In this document: one piece after another, positions 33,749-41,812 of the stretch
Layout of the letters: every line of letters starts with the position of its first letter
Position numbering within the stretch: the first letter of the stretch is position 1
Assembly: GCF_004116265.1 (NCBI RefSeq)
Contig: NZ_QOUX01000032.1
Span: 62,001 to 126,000 of the forward strand
DNA from: Anaerobacillus alkaliphilus
Lineage (GTDB): Bacteria; Bacillota; Bacilli; Bacillales; Anaerobacillaceae
DNA length: 64,000 nt
Direction of reading: 5' to 3'
Made by a program: the position numbers and the translations under genes
The notes under the pieces: generated by a model
Database searches by the model: none
The model's input: only the letters and a program-made list of their open reading frames with translations
Told to the model about the DNA's origin: nothing

Positions 33749-35995
33749 ATGAAAAAGTTTCCTTTTAGTAAAAAAGCTATTAATGTAATGATAGCAACAG
33801 CGTTAGTTGTAACACCATTGGCTTCACTTGCTCCAGTAACTGGGACAGCGGTGGTAGAGGCTGCAGAACTAACACAAGATGAGAAAATTGCTCAATATGT
33901 GAGCCGTCTAGTGACTGCTTATAACTACATGACACCGGAAGAAAAGGCAATTGTTAAAGATGTTCGTTTAGCTTTAGATGAACTTGAGGAAGCTAAGTGG
34001 ATTGAAATTGTTGGACAAGATGTATTCAATAAAGCTGCTGAAAAAGATGGCGTTACTGAAGCACAATTATTAGTAGCTATAAAGGATATTTCAGGATTAT
34101 TAAGTGCTACAAATGTCGGTGATAAAGAAGTTTATGTAAAAGCTAGCATTGATAGTTTCCGTACCAAAAATAGAGATCTATTCCATGCATTATTTGGTAA
34201 TGCAGTAACTGTTGATACGGTTATTAATTTTGCAGTGGACTTTGAAAATCGTTTCTTTATTGAGTTAGGTGCTGCAACACTACTTAACACAGCTCAAAAT
34301 GTGGAAGAAGTAGCTTTAGCAACTGTTATCTATCTAGTTGATGGTACTAACGCAAAATATAAAGAATTCGATGGCATCCTTTTCACAAACCTAGGATTAG
34401 GCGTTGCTGACTTATTTGATATTACTAGAGCTGTTAGAGATGAAGTTGACGCTGAAAATAATGTACGTGACATTGTTATTCAAGCAGGTGTTAGAGGGAA
34501 AGTAACTACAAATGCTTCAGATGCTATTACAGTAGGAACTACGAGAGACCTAACATTTAATCTTACTGTAGGAGAGAGTAATCTTACATTAGGTACGAAA
34601 GTTCAATGGGCATCTTCAAATACAGCTGTAGCAACAGTGGTAGGAAACAAACTTGAAGCGAAAACTGCAGGTACTACTACAGTTACTGCTAAGCTTTTAA
34701 ACTTAGAAGTGTTGAGTAAAGAGGTAACGGTAAGTGCTTCGGGTACAACGCCACCTCCTGGACCAGGACCAACGCCAGTACCGCCAGGACCAACGCCAGC
34801 ACCAGGTGTGGTAGCTCCAATTCTTCCGCCAGTAACTCCAGGTGTTACAATTATTGATACTGGTAAGCTTGAAGAAGCACTAAAAGGTCAAGAAAAAGTT
34901 GAAGTTGTAAGAGTTACAATTGAAGCTGGAGCTGGACAAGTAGCTCAAGCAAAAATTCCAAATGCTGCAATTGCTGTAATTGCTGCGAAGAACCCTAATG
35001 CTAAGGTAGAAGTAGCTTCGAAAGAAGGAACTCTACGTCTTCCAGTAGCTGAAGTTAGTAATGCAAAACTTGCTGCAGCTCTTGGTGTAGCAGCTGGTAC
35101 TGAGATTGAAATTACAGTTTCAGTAAACAAGGTAGAAGATACTAAGGGTGTAGTAACTAAAAATAAATTAAAAACTGTTTCTAACGTAGTAGAATTCAAG
35201 ATTCATGCTACTGCTGGTGAAAAGACAGTTGAAGTGAACCGTTTCAGTCAATATCTTGAAAGAGAAATTTCTGGCGATGCAAACTTTAATGCTGCAAAAT
35301 CTTCTGTAGTTCGTTTAAATGACGACGGTACGTTTACAGCTGTTCCTTCTGTATTCAAAGGTGACAAAGCCGTATTTAAGAGCTTCTCTAACAGTAAATA
35401 TGCTGTAGTAGAAAACGAAGTAACATTCTCAGATGTAGCTACTGGGAAACCAGGTGCTTGGGCAAAAGCTACAATTGAGAAGTTAGGTTCTAAATATATT
35501 GTTCAAGGTAAAGCTAACGGTAAGTTTGATCCAATTGCAACAACAACTCGTGCAGAGTTTGCTACTTTATTAACTCGTAGCTTAGGTTTATCTACTACTG
35601 CTACTTATAAAGGACAATTCTCAGATGTTAAAGGTACTGAGTGGTTTGCAAAAGACTTAATGGCTGCTGTTGAAGCTGGTATTATTAAAGGACATGCTAA
35701 TGGTACATTTGGTTACAATGACCCTGTAACTCGTGAAGAGGCTGCTGTCATGATTACACGTGCTCTTAACCTAGTAAACTTTGATAAGGACGGGTTAGAT
35801 ACTACTAAAGATTTAACTAAGTTCCAAGACGCAGATAAAGTAGCTCCGTGGGCTAAGAGTTCGGTAACTACTCTAGTTCAACTAGGTATTACTGAAGGAC
35901 GTCCTAATGGATTTGCTCCTAAAGCAGGTACACAACGTGCTGAAATGGCGACACTTCTAGAGCGCTTCTTAGTTAAAGTTAACTTCATGAACTAG
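33749..35995 (+). CDS. Probable S-layer protein with C-terminal SLH repeats
   Basis: 748 residues. A signal peptide (about 1-38) is followed by a helical N-terminal region (about 40-245), a Big_2-type Ig-like domain (about 250-330; VQWASSNTAVATV ... TAGTTTVTA), a Pro/Gly linker near 335-360, the pre-SLH module (about 370-560), and three SLH repeats (about 562-748; ATGKPGAWAKATIEKL, FSDVKGTEWFA, VAPWAKSSV). Cys is absent and the composition is Ala/Thr/Val-rich and acidic, as in S-layer proteins. It ends the surface locus. That it is the main S-layer subunit is inferred from its long leader, composition and position. Confidence 0.8.
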   Translation: MKKFPFSKKAINVMIATALVVTPLASLAPVTGTAVVEAAELTQDEKIAQYVSRLVTAYNYMTPEEKAIVKDVRLALDELEEAKWIEIVGQDVFNKAAEKDGVTEAQLLVAIKDISGLLSATNVGDKEVYVKASIDSFRTKNRDLFHALFGNAVTVDTVINFAVDFENRFFIELGAATLLNTAQNVEEVALATVIYLVDGTNAKYKEFDGILFTNLGLGVADLFDITRAVRDEVDAENNVRDIVIQAGVRGKVTTNASDAITVGTTRDLTFNLTVGESNLTLGTKVQWASSNTAVATVVGNKLEAKTAGTTTVTAKLLNLEVLSKEVTVSASGTTPPPGPGPTPVPPGPTPAPGVVAPILPPVTPGVTIIDTGKLEEALKGQEKVEVVRVTIEAGAGQVAQAKIPNAAIAVIAAKNPNAKVEVASKEGTLRLPVAEVSNAKLAAALGVAAGTEIEITVSVNKVEDTKGVVTKNKLKTVSNVVEFKIHATAGEKTVEVNRFSQYLEREISGDANFNAAKSSVVRLNDDGTFTAVPSVFKGDKAVFKSFSNSKYAVVENEVTFSDVATGKPGAWAKATIEKLGSKYIVQGKANGKFDPIATTTRAEFATLLTRSLGLSTTATYKGQFSDVKGTEWFAKDLMAAVEAGIIKGHANGTFGYNDPVTREEAAVMITRALNLVNFDKDGLDTTKDLTKFQDADKVAPWAKSSVTTLVQLGITEGRPNGFAPKAGTQRAEMATLLERFLVKVNFMN

Positions 35996-36008
35996 TTAAA
36001 ATATAATT

Positions 36009-36039
36009 AAACCTCCTAACCTATGGTTAGGAGGTTTTT
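36009..36039 (+). terminator. Terminator after S-layer protein gene
   Basis: AAACCTCCTAACC and GGTTAGGAGGTTT form a 13-bp perfect stem with a 3-nt loop, followed by T. Confidence 0.9.
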
Positions 36040-36083
36040 GCTTTAAGTACTAAGCACACTACTTTCAGAGAGTAATGTTTAAA

Positions 36084-36124
36084 ACATAAAAAATATCCAC
36101 AAAGAATCAATTTCTTTGTGGATA
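36084..36124 (-). terminator. Terminator of the cyclomaltodextrinase gene
   Basis: TATCCACAAAGAA and TTCTTTGTGGATA (36094-36124) form a perfect stem; on the minus strand a T-rich tract follows. Confidence 0.8.
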
Positions 36125-36132
36125 ATCATTAT

Positions 36133-37878
36133 TTATCTCGCCTTCAACACCACAAACTCCAACTTATCAACAGAAGCCTTCGCGCCATCCACAGTTCCGT
36201 TACCGGTTGCTACTTCATAGCTTCCTTCAGGCAACGTCACTTCTACAGCTTCTTCTCCTGCGTTCATGACGATTACGAAACGGTCACCATCTGCAGAGCG
36301 CTCAAACACGATATGTTTAGAGCCTTGAGCTGCTTCTAGGAAGTTAAATGAACCATCGCGTAATGCGCGGTTTTCTTTACGTAATCTAATCATTGTTTTA
36401 TAGAAGTCAAATAGCTCATGATCTTGTTTTTCTGTATCCCACACCATTGGCTTGCGGCAATCAGGATCGTTACCACCATTCATACCGATCTCGTCTCCGT
36501 AATAGATACAAGGAGCACCCATGTACGTTAATTGGAATGTAGCAGCAAGTTTCATACGCTTTTTATCGTCATTACAAATTGTCAACAAACGAGCAGTATC
36601 ATGCGAGTCTAACAAGTTAAACGCTACTTCATTTACATTTAACGGATACGCTAAGTACATTGCGTCTAAACGTCCCATAAACTGTTCAGCATCAATGACA
36701 TCCTTGCAGAAGAACTCTAAGATTGAGTTTGTTACTGGGTAGTTCATCACTGCGTCAAACTGATCTCCTTGTAACCAAGGAAGTGAGTTGTGCCAGATTT
36801 CCCCTAAAATATAGGCTTCAGGGTTCGCTTTTTTCACGACTTGGCGGAATTCACGCCAGAATTGGTGATCAACTTCGTTTGCTACATCAAGTCTCCAGCC
36901 GTCACAACCAATGTCTTCGATCCAATAGCGTGCAACCTCTAAAAGGTATTCCTTTACTTCAGGATGCTCAGTGTTTAGCTTTGGCATTTGTCCAGTAAAA
37001 GCAAATGTATGATAGTTTGGCTTCGGGTCACCCACAACCGGAAACTCACGAATATAGAACCAATCTTTGTACTTGGAAGCTTCACCATTTTCCACAACAT
37101 CCTGGAATGGTCCGAAGAAATACCCAGAGTGATTAAATACTGCATCGAGCATTACTTTAATGCCTTTTTCATGACATTTATCAACAAGCGTTTTCGCTAG
37201 GTCATTATCTCCAAAATGTGGGTCAACCTTCATATAATCAACCGTGTCATACTTATGGTTCGTTGTTGCTTCAAAAATTGGTGTGAAATAAATACAATTA
37301 ATCCCTAACTCAACTAAGTGGTCTAGGTGATCAATCACCCCTTGCAAGTCACCACCGAAGAAATTATCACGTTCAGGCGTTCCTTCTTCCCATGAGTCAA
37401 TGTTTTCAGGATCATTTGATGTATCACCATTACCAAAACGCTCAGGGAAGATTTGATAAAAAATTGCATCCTTCACCCATTGCGGTGGTTTGTTGACATC
37501 GATGGCATTTAAAAATGGATATTCAAATAGACCAGTCGCAAACAAGACCGTTGCATCATCAAATTGCTTGTCAGTAACAAAACCAACTTCATTCATCCCA
37601 ACCGATTGATCCCCTTTAATGAATTGGAACATATAGGCAAATCGGCGATGCTCAGGTGAAGCTTCTGCTTGGTAGTAGTCAAAAAGTGTATCACTGGCAA
37701 TCTTTTTCATTTCAACTTTTGTGAAGCCGGTTTCATGAAGATTGTACTTATCACAATGAAGTAGAAACACTTGGTCCATGTCATCACGCTTCGTACGGAT
37801 GCGGATATGTACCGTGTTTTCGTCGTATGCATACGCATAATTCGATTTTGGGCGGTGGTAAATAGCTTCTAATAACAT
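36133..37878 (-). CDS. Cyclomaltodextrinase / neopullulanase / maltogenic amylase (GH13)
   Basis: 581 residues from the ATG at 37878, which has a perfect SD AAGGAGGT; 15 further in-frame codons upstream lie before the SD. An N-terminal CBM34-type domain (AIYHRPKSNYAYAYDENTVH) precedes a GH13 domain with FYQIFPERF, GWRLDVANEVDH (nucleophile Asp), ILGEIWH (acid Glu) and NLLDSHDT (Asp). No signal peptide is present, so it acts inside the cell on imported maltodextrins or cyclodextrins released by the surface amylopullulanase. Upstream (37953-37968) lies an operator-like sequence matching that of the amylopullulanase gene. The three activity names cannot be told apart by sequence alone. Confidence 0.9.
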   Translation of the reverse strand: MLLEAIYHRPKSNYAYAYDENTVHIRIRTKRDDMDQVFLLHCDKYNLHETGFTKVEMKKIASDTLFDYYQAEASPEHRRFAYMFQFIKGDQSVGMNEVGFVTDKQFDDATVLFATGLFEYPFLNAIDVNKPPQWVKDAIFYQIFPERFGNGDTSNDPENIDSWEEGTPERDNFFGGDLQGVIDHLDHLVELGINCIYFTPIFEATTNHKYDTVDYMKVDPHFGDNDLAKTLVDKCHEKGIKVMLDAVFNHSGYFFGPFQDVVENGEASKYKDWFYIREFPVVGDPKPNYHTFAFTGQMPKLNTEHPEVKEYLLEVARYWIEDIGCDGWRLDVANEVDHQFWREFRQVVKKANPEAYILGEIWHNSLPWLQGDQFDAVMNYPVTNSILEFFCKDVIDAEQFMGRLDAMYLAYPLNVNEVAFNLLDSHDTARLLTICNDDKKRMKLAATFQLTYMGAPCIYYGDEIGMNGGNDPDCRKPMVWDTEKQDHELFDFYKTMIRLRKENRALRDGSFNFLEAAQGSKHIVFERSADGDRFVIVMNAGEEAVEVTLPEGSYEVATGNGTVDGAKASVDKLEFVVLKAR

Positions 37879-37952
37879 AGGAATGACCTCCTTAGAATAA
37901 TATCCATTTGCTAGTATTAACACTTATTAGAAATAATCTACATTACTACCTT

Positions 37953-37970
37953 TGTGCAAACGATTTCGCA
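37953..37970. promoter_or_regulatory. Operator-like site 3 before cyclomaltodextrinase gene
   Basis: TGTGCAAACGATTTCG followed by CA; 15 of 16 bases equal the site at 21359. TGC and GCA ends make it a partial palindrome. It lies 75 nt before the gene start on the minus strand. Confidence 0.55.
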
Positions 37971-37980
37971 AAATAGGTAT

Positions 37981-38020
37981 AAAAAAACAACCAAGGTTTC
38001 TTAGGCTGAAACGAGGTTGT
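37981..38020 (-). terminator. Minus-strand terminator-like hairpin upstream of cyclomaltodextrinase gene
   Basis: ACAACC/GGTTGT and GTTTC/GAAAC form a two-part stem (37987-38020), with seven A on the plus strand that read as a T-run on the minus strand. It could end an upstream transcript or attenuate a leader. Confidence 0.45.
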
Positions 38021-38103
38021 ACCTTCTGGTAGCAGTGCCTTCTAATTTTATAATTAAATTATAACAACTACAGATTTTTTTGTTAAGTAAATTTTTATTA
38101 ATT

Positions 38104-38304
38104 TTAAAAAGTTTGTTGTTTTCGCGAAAATACCAAAAACTGGATTTTCATACAAGATACTAAGAATTCACCACTAATTTAGTAAGTATTGCTTTTTTCT
38201 TACTAAATTTATTGGCTACTATCTTCATCTAGGGTATTTTTTCGATTATATTGGGTAAAAAAGCGAGTAACCGCAGGAGCAATGTGTACGAAAAGAGCCT
38301 TTAA
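38104..38304 (-). repeat. Diverged dispersed repeat, copy B
   Basis: Read on the minus strand it starts AAAGGCTCTTTTCGTA and contains CTAGATGAAGATA, AGCAATAC and ATTTTCGCGAAAACAA in the same order as the element beginning at 41359. The match is patchy, with insertions and deletions. Confidence 0.6.
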
Positions 38305-38310
38305 AAAAGA

Positions 38311-38402
38311 GTATCCCACCCTTGTTCTGTTTTCGTCCCTTAGTGTCATAGTCCTAAGAGGATGGGATGTTTGAGGAGGACTATGGTACTAAAGGACGGA
38401 AA
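38311..38402 (+). ncRNA. Candidate structured RNA: 26-bp hairpin with possible pseudoknot
   Basis: 38330-38355 pairs with 38377-38402 over 26 positions: 22 Watson-Crick pairs, three G:U pairs on the plus strand, and one C:A mismatch. The upstream ATCCCA (38313-38318) is complementary to TGGGAT in the loop (38363-38368). No promoter or neighbouring plus-strand gene was found, so it may be a mobile-repeat remnant rather than an active RNA. Confidence 0.35.
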
Positions 38403-38625
38403 GCGGCCAAGTAATTGAGTATGGCGATTAGAAATTTGATCTAAGTCGAAAATACGCTTGCTGCTACAATTTCCTTTGATATTTAGTTTTCTATACGATT
38501 TCATTTTATTTGTTCAATATAGTAATTTCAACAGAATTTTACAAGAATTACTGGGTATTTCGTACGATTTCACACGAATGACATAAATCAACATTTTTGG
38601 ACAATTTCCCTCGACAATTATCGTC

Positions 38626-38790
38626 CTATAGATGTTTACGAAGATACTTTAACAATAATTCGTCACTTTGAATATTTTCTAGTTGTTGTTCTTCCATTTT
38701 TCTTCTTAACTCATCGTACTTCTTATTCAATGAGACTAGCTGTGCTTCGATAGTAGAGTGTTGGCGTTTATTTATAATAATTCGTTGCAC
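38626..38790 (-). CDS. Small coiled-coil protein downstream of ssb
   Basis: 54 residues from a GTG at 38790 with SD GAGGAGG 8 nt upstream; a TTG at 38811 is also in frame but overlaps ssb and precedes the SD. The sequence is basic and then heptad-like (IEAQLVSLNKKYDELRRKME), ending LLLKYLRKHL. It starts 14 nt after the ssb stop, so it is probably cotranscribed. Family not recognised; it may bind nucleic acid or a partner protein. Confidence 0.5.
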   Translation of the reverse strand: MQRIIINKRQHSTIEAQLVSLNKKYDELRRKMEEQQLENIQSDELLLKYLRKHL

Positions 38791-38803
38791 GACTCTTCCT
38801 CCT

Positions 38804-39154
38804 CTAAGCAAGTGCCTTTTCTTTAGGAGTGTCGGTTCGTTTCTTTTGTAAAAATTCGATACTATCTACAATGACTTCGGTTACGTACATTTTTATTTGG
38901 TCTTTATTTTCATAGCTTCGAGTCTGTAGGCGGCCAGATAAAGCGACTAATGAGCCTTTGTCGCAGTAGCTTGCAATATTTTCTGCAGTTCTACGAAATG
39001 AGACGCATGGTACGAAATCTGCTTCATATGTTCCTTCTGCATTCTTGAAAGAACGTTTAACTGCTAAGTGGAACGAGGTGACACCAATTCCTTCGCTAGA
39101 GTAATGTAGTTCAGGTTCTTTAACTAGTCTACCAGTGAGAATAACTTGATTCAT
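38804..39154 (-). CDS. ssbB: Single-stranded DNA-binding protein, short SsbB-like form
   Basis: 116 residues with one OB fold: MNQVILTGRLVKEPELHYS, FHLAVKRSFKN, VPCVSFRRTAENIASYCDKG and VALSGRLQTRSYENKD. It lacks the acidic C-terminal tail (DDDIPF type) of the main SSB, as does the competence protein SsbB (YwpH) of B. subtilis. SD GAGGAGG precedes the ATG. It starts 14 nt after the RAYT-like gene on the same strand and is followed by a small coiled-coil gene. A role in protecting incoming single-stranded DNA is inferred from the family. Confidence 0.85.
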   Translation of the reverse strand: MNQVILTGRLVKEPELHYSSEGIGVTSFHLAVKRSFKNAEGTYEADFVPCVSFRRTAENIASYCDKGSLVALSGRLQTRSYENKDQIKMYVTEVIVDSIEFLQKKRTDTPKEKALA

Positions 39155-39168
39155 GAAAAGCCTCCTCT

Positions 39169-39723
39169 TTAACAGTGATAGATAAATTTAGCTTCAAATT
39201 CTTCTCCTTCAACAAAGAGTGCATAATTGTCCATTTTTGGACATTGAAAATAGGTTAAAACTCTTGAAGTTACTACATGATCGTTTGGGATTTTACTAAT
39301 AAAGGATGGATAGCTACTCCAACGATAGTCTTTTAATTCCTGACTATGACCAATTGAAGCAAGATGAATTGATCTACTAGCCTTAAGAAAACTAGCGACA
39401 GAATCAATTAATGTAGCAAAATCATGATGTGTTGGTTCGAGCAAGCATGGATACTTATCTTGAAAATAGTGGAGATACTCGGAGTTAATAGAAGTAATCA
39501 CATCTTGCAGAGGTACATGAATTGTTTCTATTAATAGGTGAACTTGGTGTGAAGTGAGGCAGTATGAATGAAGGTAAAAGGGAAATTGGTAACGAACATT
39601 TTCTACACTTGATAAATAATAAATATAATCCTTTTCATCAAAAAAAATGCTCTCATTCCACGTGCCAAAGCAACTGACATGATATATGGCTCCTGGAAAC
39701 CAAACAGGGTGTTTTTTTACCAT
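39169..39723 (-). CDS. REP-associated tyrosine transposase-like (RAYT/Y1) protein
   Basis: 184 residues. Family marks include FPGAIYHVSCFGTWNESIFFD at the start, YCLTSHQVHLLIET in the place of the HUH motif, SEYLHYFQDKY carrying the candidate catalytic Tyr, and LKDYRWSSYPSF near the end, where RAYTs have DYRWSSY. The usual NHVHLL has become SHQVHLL, so both His are kept but the Asn is lost. RAYTs cut single-stranded DNA at hairpin-forming repeats. It lies directly before ssbB on the same strand, and hairpin or repeat elements lie on both sides. It may be domesticated or inactive. Confidence 0.7.
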   Translation of the reverse strand: MVKKHPVWFPGAIYHVSCFGTWNESIFFDEKDYIYYLSSVENVRYQFPFYLHSYCLTSHQVHLLIETIHVPLQDVITSINSEYLHYFQDKYPCLLEPTHHDFATLIDSVASFLKASRSIHLASIGHSQELKDYRWSSYPSFISKIPNDHVVTSRVLTYFQCPKMDNYALFVEGEEFEAKFIYHC

Positions 39724-39873
39724 TCAAAAGCTCCATTCAGGATGAAAAGTTTGATAAAATAGAAGTAATTGTCGAGGAAGTGCTGTTTTTGAAGAAGAGA
39801 GTCGAAGCTAAGAATATTTTAACGGAAGATTTATCCAATAACAAGATGATTTTTTTAAAAATAAGGAGAATTT

Positions 39874-40830
39874 ATGGACATTTTATATATAGGAATTGGG
39901 GCAATTATCGTCATTTCTTTTATAGCAATTTATGTGATTGCAAAAATGGTAGGAACAGAAAAACTAGTTGGTCGAGCTATTCTTTCTTTTAGTCTGCTCC
40001 TTGCATTTGTTGGAGGTGGAGTTTACGTATATTTGGGTGGCAACCCATTTACAAAAGAGGAAGTAGAAGAAGTAATTACAGAGGAAAAGCCTTACGTTGT
40101 AAAGGCGAATGATCAGGTTACCTATTTTCCAACGTTCTCAGAGGCAGTAGCCTTTTCAAGATCTCTGGGAAGTCCTGTCCCGGTTTATTTCTTCGAAACC
40201 TTGGCTTGGGATGAAACGAATGATATTCCGTCGACAATCATTCAGGTGCCTTTAATCTTACAGTTACCGGAATTAGCTAGGGGCTCGGAAGTCACTAGTT
40301 TAACAATGTTGCTAAACTATGCTGGAGTTAAAGTGCGCAAGCTAGAACTAGCTGCATTAATTAGGAAGGATCAAACACCATTAAGTAGAGACGGTGAGAG
40401 GATTTTTTACGGGCATCCCAATGACGGGTTTGTAGGAAACATCTATTCAACAAACCAGCCAGGAATAGGTGTTTTTCACAAGCCGATTCTAGAGTTAGCA
40501 GAAAATTTTTTGCCTGAAAAAATGGTGGATATGACTGGAGCTGAGTTTGAAGATATTTTACATCCGATCCATCAGGGAATTCCTGTTTGGGCACTTATTC
40601 ATACTCAATTTAGAACCTTGCCAGAGAGTTCCTTTCAAAAAATAGTGACACCATCAGGGGAAATTGAGGTAACTCCTTACCAGCATGCCGTGCTTATTAC
40701 GGGTTTCGACGAAAGATACGTTTATTTTAACGACCCAACATCAAAAGAAGTAAATCGCCCAATTTTAAAGGAACAATTTAAGGCTGCTTGGCAACAAATG
40801 GGGAGCCAAGCAATTTCATACGTAAAATAG
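39874..40830 (+). CDS. C39-family peptidase-like membrane protein lacking the catalytic Cys
   Basis: 318 residues. Two N-terminal membrane segments (about 4-25 and 34-55) lead to an exterior domain of the C39-like YvpB type: VPLILQLPELARGSEVTSLTMLL, YGHPNDGFVGNIYS, PYQHAVLITGFDE and YFNDPTSKE. In most relatives the segment reads GCEVTSL with the nucleophilic Cys; here codon TCG encodes Ser138 in its place, while the His and Asp/Asn positions are kept. It is therefore probably not a working cysteine peptidase, or it works as a serine variant. The gene stands alone, with SD AAGGAG before the ATG. Function unknown. Confidence 0.75.
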   Translation: MDILYIGIGAIIVISFIAIYVIAKMVGTEKLVGRAILSFSLLLAFVGGGVYVYLGGNPFTKEEVEEVITEEKPYVVKANDQVTYFPTFSEAVAFSRSLGSPVPVYFFETLAWDETNDIPSTIIQVPLILQLPELARGSEVTSLTMLLNYAGVKVRKLELAALIRKDQTPLSRDGERIFYGHPNDGFVGNIYSTNQPGIGVFHKPILELAENFLPEKMVDMTGAEFEDILHPIHQGIPVWALIHTQFRTLPESSFQKIVTPSGEIEVTPYQHAVLITGFDERYVYFNDPTSKEVNRPILKEQFKAAWQQMGSQAISYVK

Positions 40831-40965
40831 TTAAAATAATTTTCGACAAAGCTGTTTTTTTCCTTAGGATATTTTGTTGATTAAAAACTTTTGAGTTAAA
40901 AATTTCTATGGAAAAACAGTAAAATTGCCGTTTGAAAATTGTCGAAATTGAAAAAACAAAATAGT

Positions 40966-40994
40966 TTGACTACGTTTTCATCCGTTGCTATAGT
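40966..40994 (+). promoter_or_regulatory. Sigma-A promoter of cold-shock gene
   Basis: TTGACT (40966-40971), 17-nt spacer and TATAGT (40989-40994), about 53 nt before the start codon. Confidence 0.75.
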
Positions 40995-41047
40995 TAAATT
41001 GTGGATGAATTACCACATGATTTTAAACACGAAGGGAATGTGTAAGT

Positions 41048-41245
41048 ATGTTAGGAAAAGTAAAATGGTTTAACGCAGAAAAAGGTTTTGGATTTATCGA
41101 GCGCGAAGACGGAGACGATGTATTCGTTCACTTCTCAGCTATCAACTCTGACGGATTCAAAACATTAGAAGAAGGACAAGAAGTTGAATTTGAAATCGTT
41201 GAAGGAGCTCGCGGACCTCAAGCTGCAAACGTTGTAAAGCGCTAG
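41048..41245 (+). CDS. Cold-shock protein, CspA/CspB family
   Basis: 65 residues, the usual length, forming one OB fold. RNA-binding motifs RNP1 (KGFGFIE) and RNP2 (VFVHF) are intact, and the ending RGPQAANV is typical. It binds single-stranded nucleic acid and loosens mRNA structure in the cytoplasm. The SD GAAGGGAATG is close to the ATG. It is a single-gene unit with its own promoter and terminator. Which Csp paralogue it is cannot be said. Confidence 0.95.
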   Translation: MLGKVKWFNAEKGFGFIEREDGDDVFVHFSAINSDGFKTLEEGQEVEFEIVEGARGPQAANVVKR

Positions 41246-41327
41246 GCCACATTCCCAATTTGGTAAGTTATTATAAAAAGTAATTTTTTTACTATAGCAC
41301 TAAGTAAGGGAAATGAATATGAGCAAT

Positions 41328-41354
41328 AAAACCCTGTCAATGACAGGGTTTTTT
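41328..41354 (+). terminator. Terminator of cold-shock gene
   Basis: AAAACCCTGTC and GACAGGGTTTT form an 11-bp stem with a short loop, then T. Confidence 0.85.
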
Positions 41355-41358
41355 ATTT

Positions 41359-41698
41359 AAAGGCTCTTTTCATAAACATTTTGTCTTTTTACCCTAAAGT
41401 AATCGGAAAAATACACTAGATGAAGATATCAGCTAATTATGAAAGAAAAGAGCAATACATACTATCCGGCTTTTGGGATTTTTACGAAAGCAATAAACTT
41501 TGCGAAAACAGCTTTATTTAAAAAAATAATTCACCAATTCTTCACCGGTAAGCGGTCTAAATAGGACTTTTTTTCCATAAATATGTGAAAACTATTAGTG
41601 AATAATAAGTTTGCTGTTTCAGTTAGGCTGTTTTCGTTGTTTGACATGTATCTTAATAGCAATTGTGGTTTTTCCACAAGTTTACGGAAAGAGCCTTA
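41359..41698. mobile_element. MITE-like element with imperfect terminal inverted repeats
   Basis: The left end AAAGGCTCTTTTCATAAAC (41359-41377) matches the inverted right end (reverse complement of 41680-41698: TAAGGCTCTTTCCGTAAAC). The 340-nt interior has no coding capacity. The left ~150 nt is related to the repeat at 38104-38304. No target-site duplication was confirmed. Confidence 0.5.
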
Positions 41699-41748
41699 AG
41701 AGTTAACGTATTGTTCACAATTTCCAATTTTTTTTTAGGATTAAGAAG

Positions 41749-41774
41749 GTTTTAAAGGATTCTGGCAAGGGTAT
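41749..41774 (+). promoter_or_regulatory. Sigma-B-type promoter of hpf
   Basis: GTTTTA (41749-41754), 14-nt spacer and GGGTAT (41769-41774) fit the sigma-B consensus GTTTAA-N14-GGGTAT with one mismatch. The B. subtilis orthologue yvyD is also sigma-B controlled. Confidence 0.8.
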
Positions 41775-41812
41775 GTAGAATATTAGATACATAAGAGAAA
41801 GGAGGAGTTTAT

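Larger units (their letters stand above)
37879..38625. other. Long intergenic region with operator, hairpins and repeats
   Basis: About 750 nt without a convincing gene. From left: the operator-like site 37953-37970; a minus-strand terminator-like hairpin (37981-38020); a diverged dispersed repeat (38104-38304); a long + strand hairpin with possible pseudoknot (38311-38402); and a featureless AT-rich stretch up to the end of the small coiled-coil gene. Confidence 0.6.
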
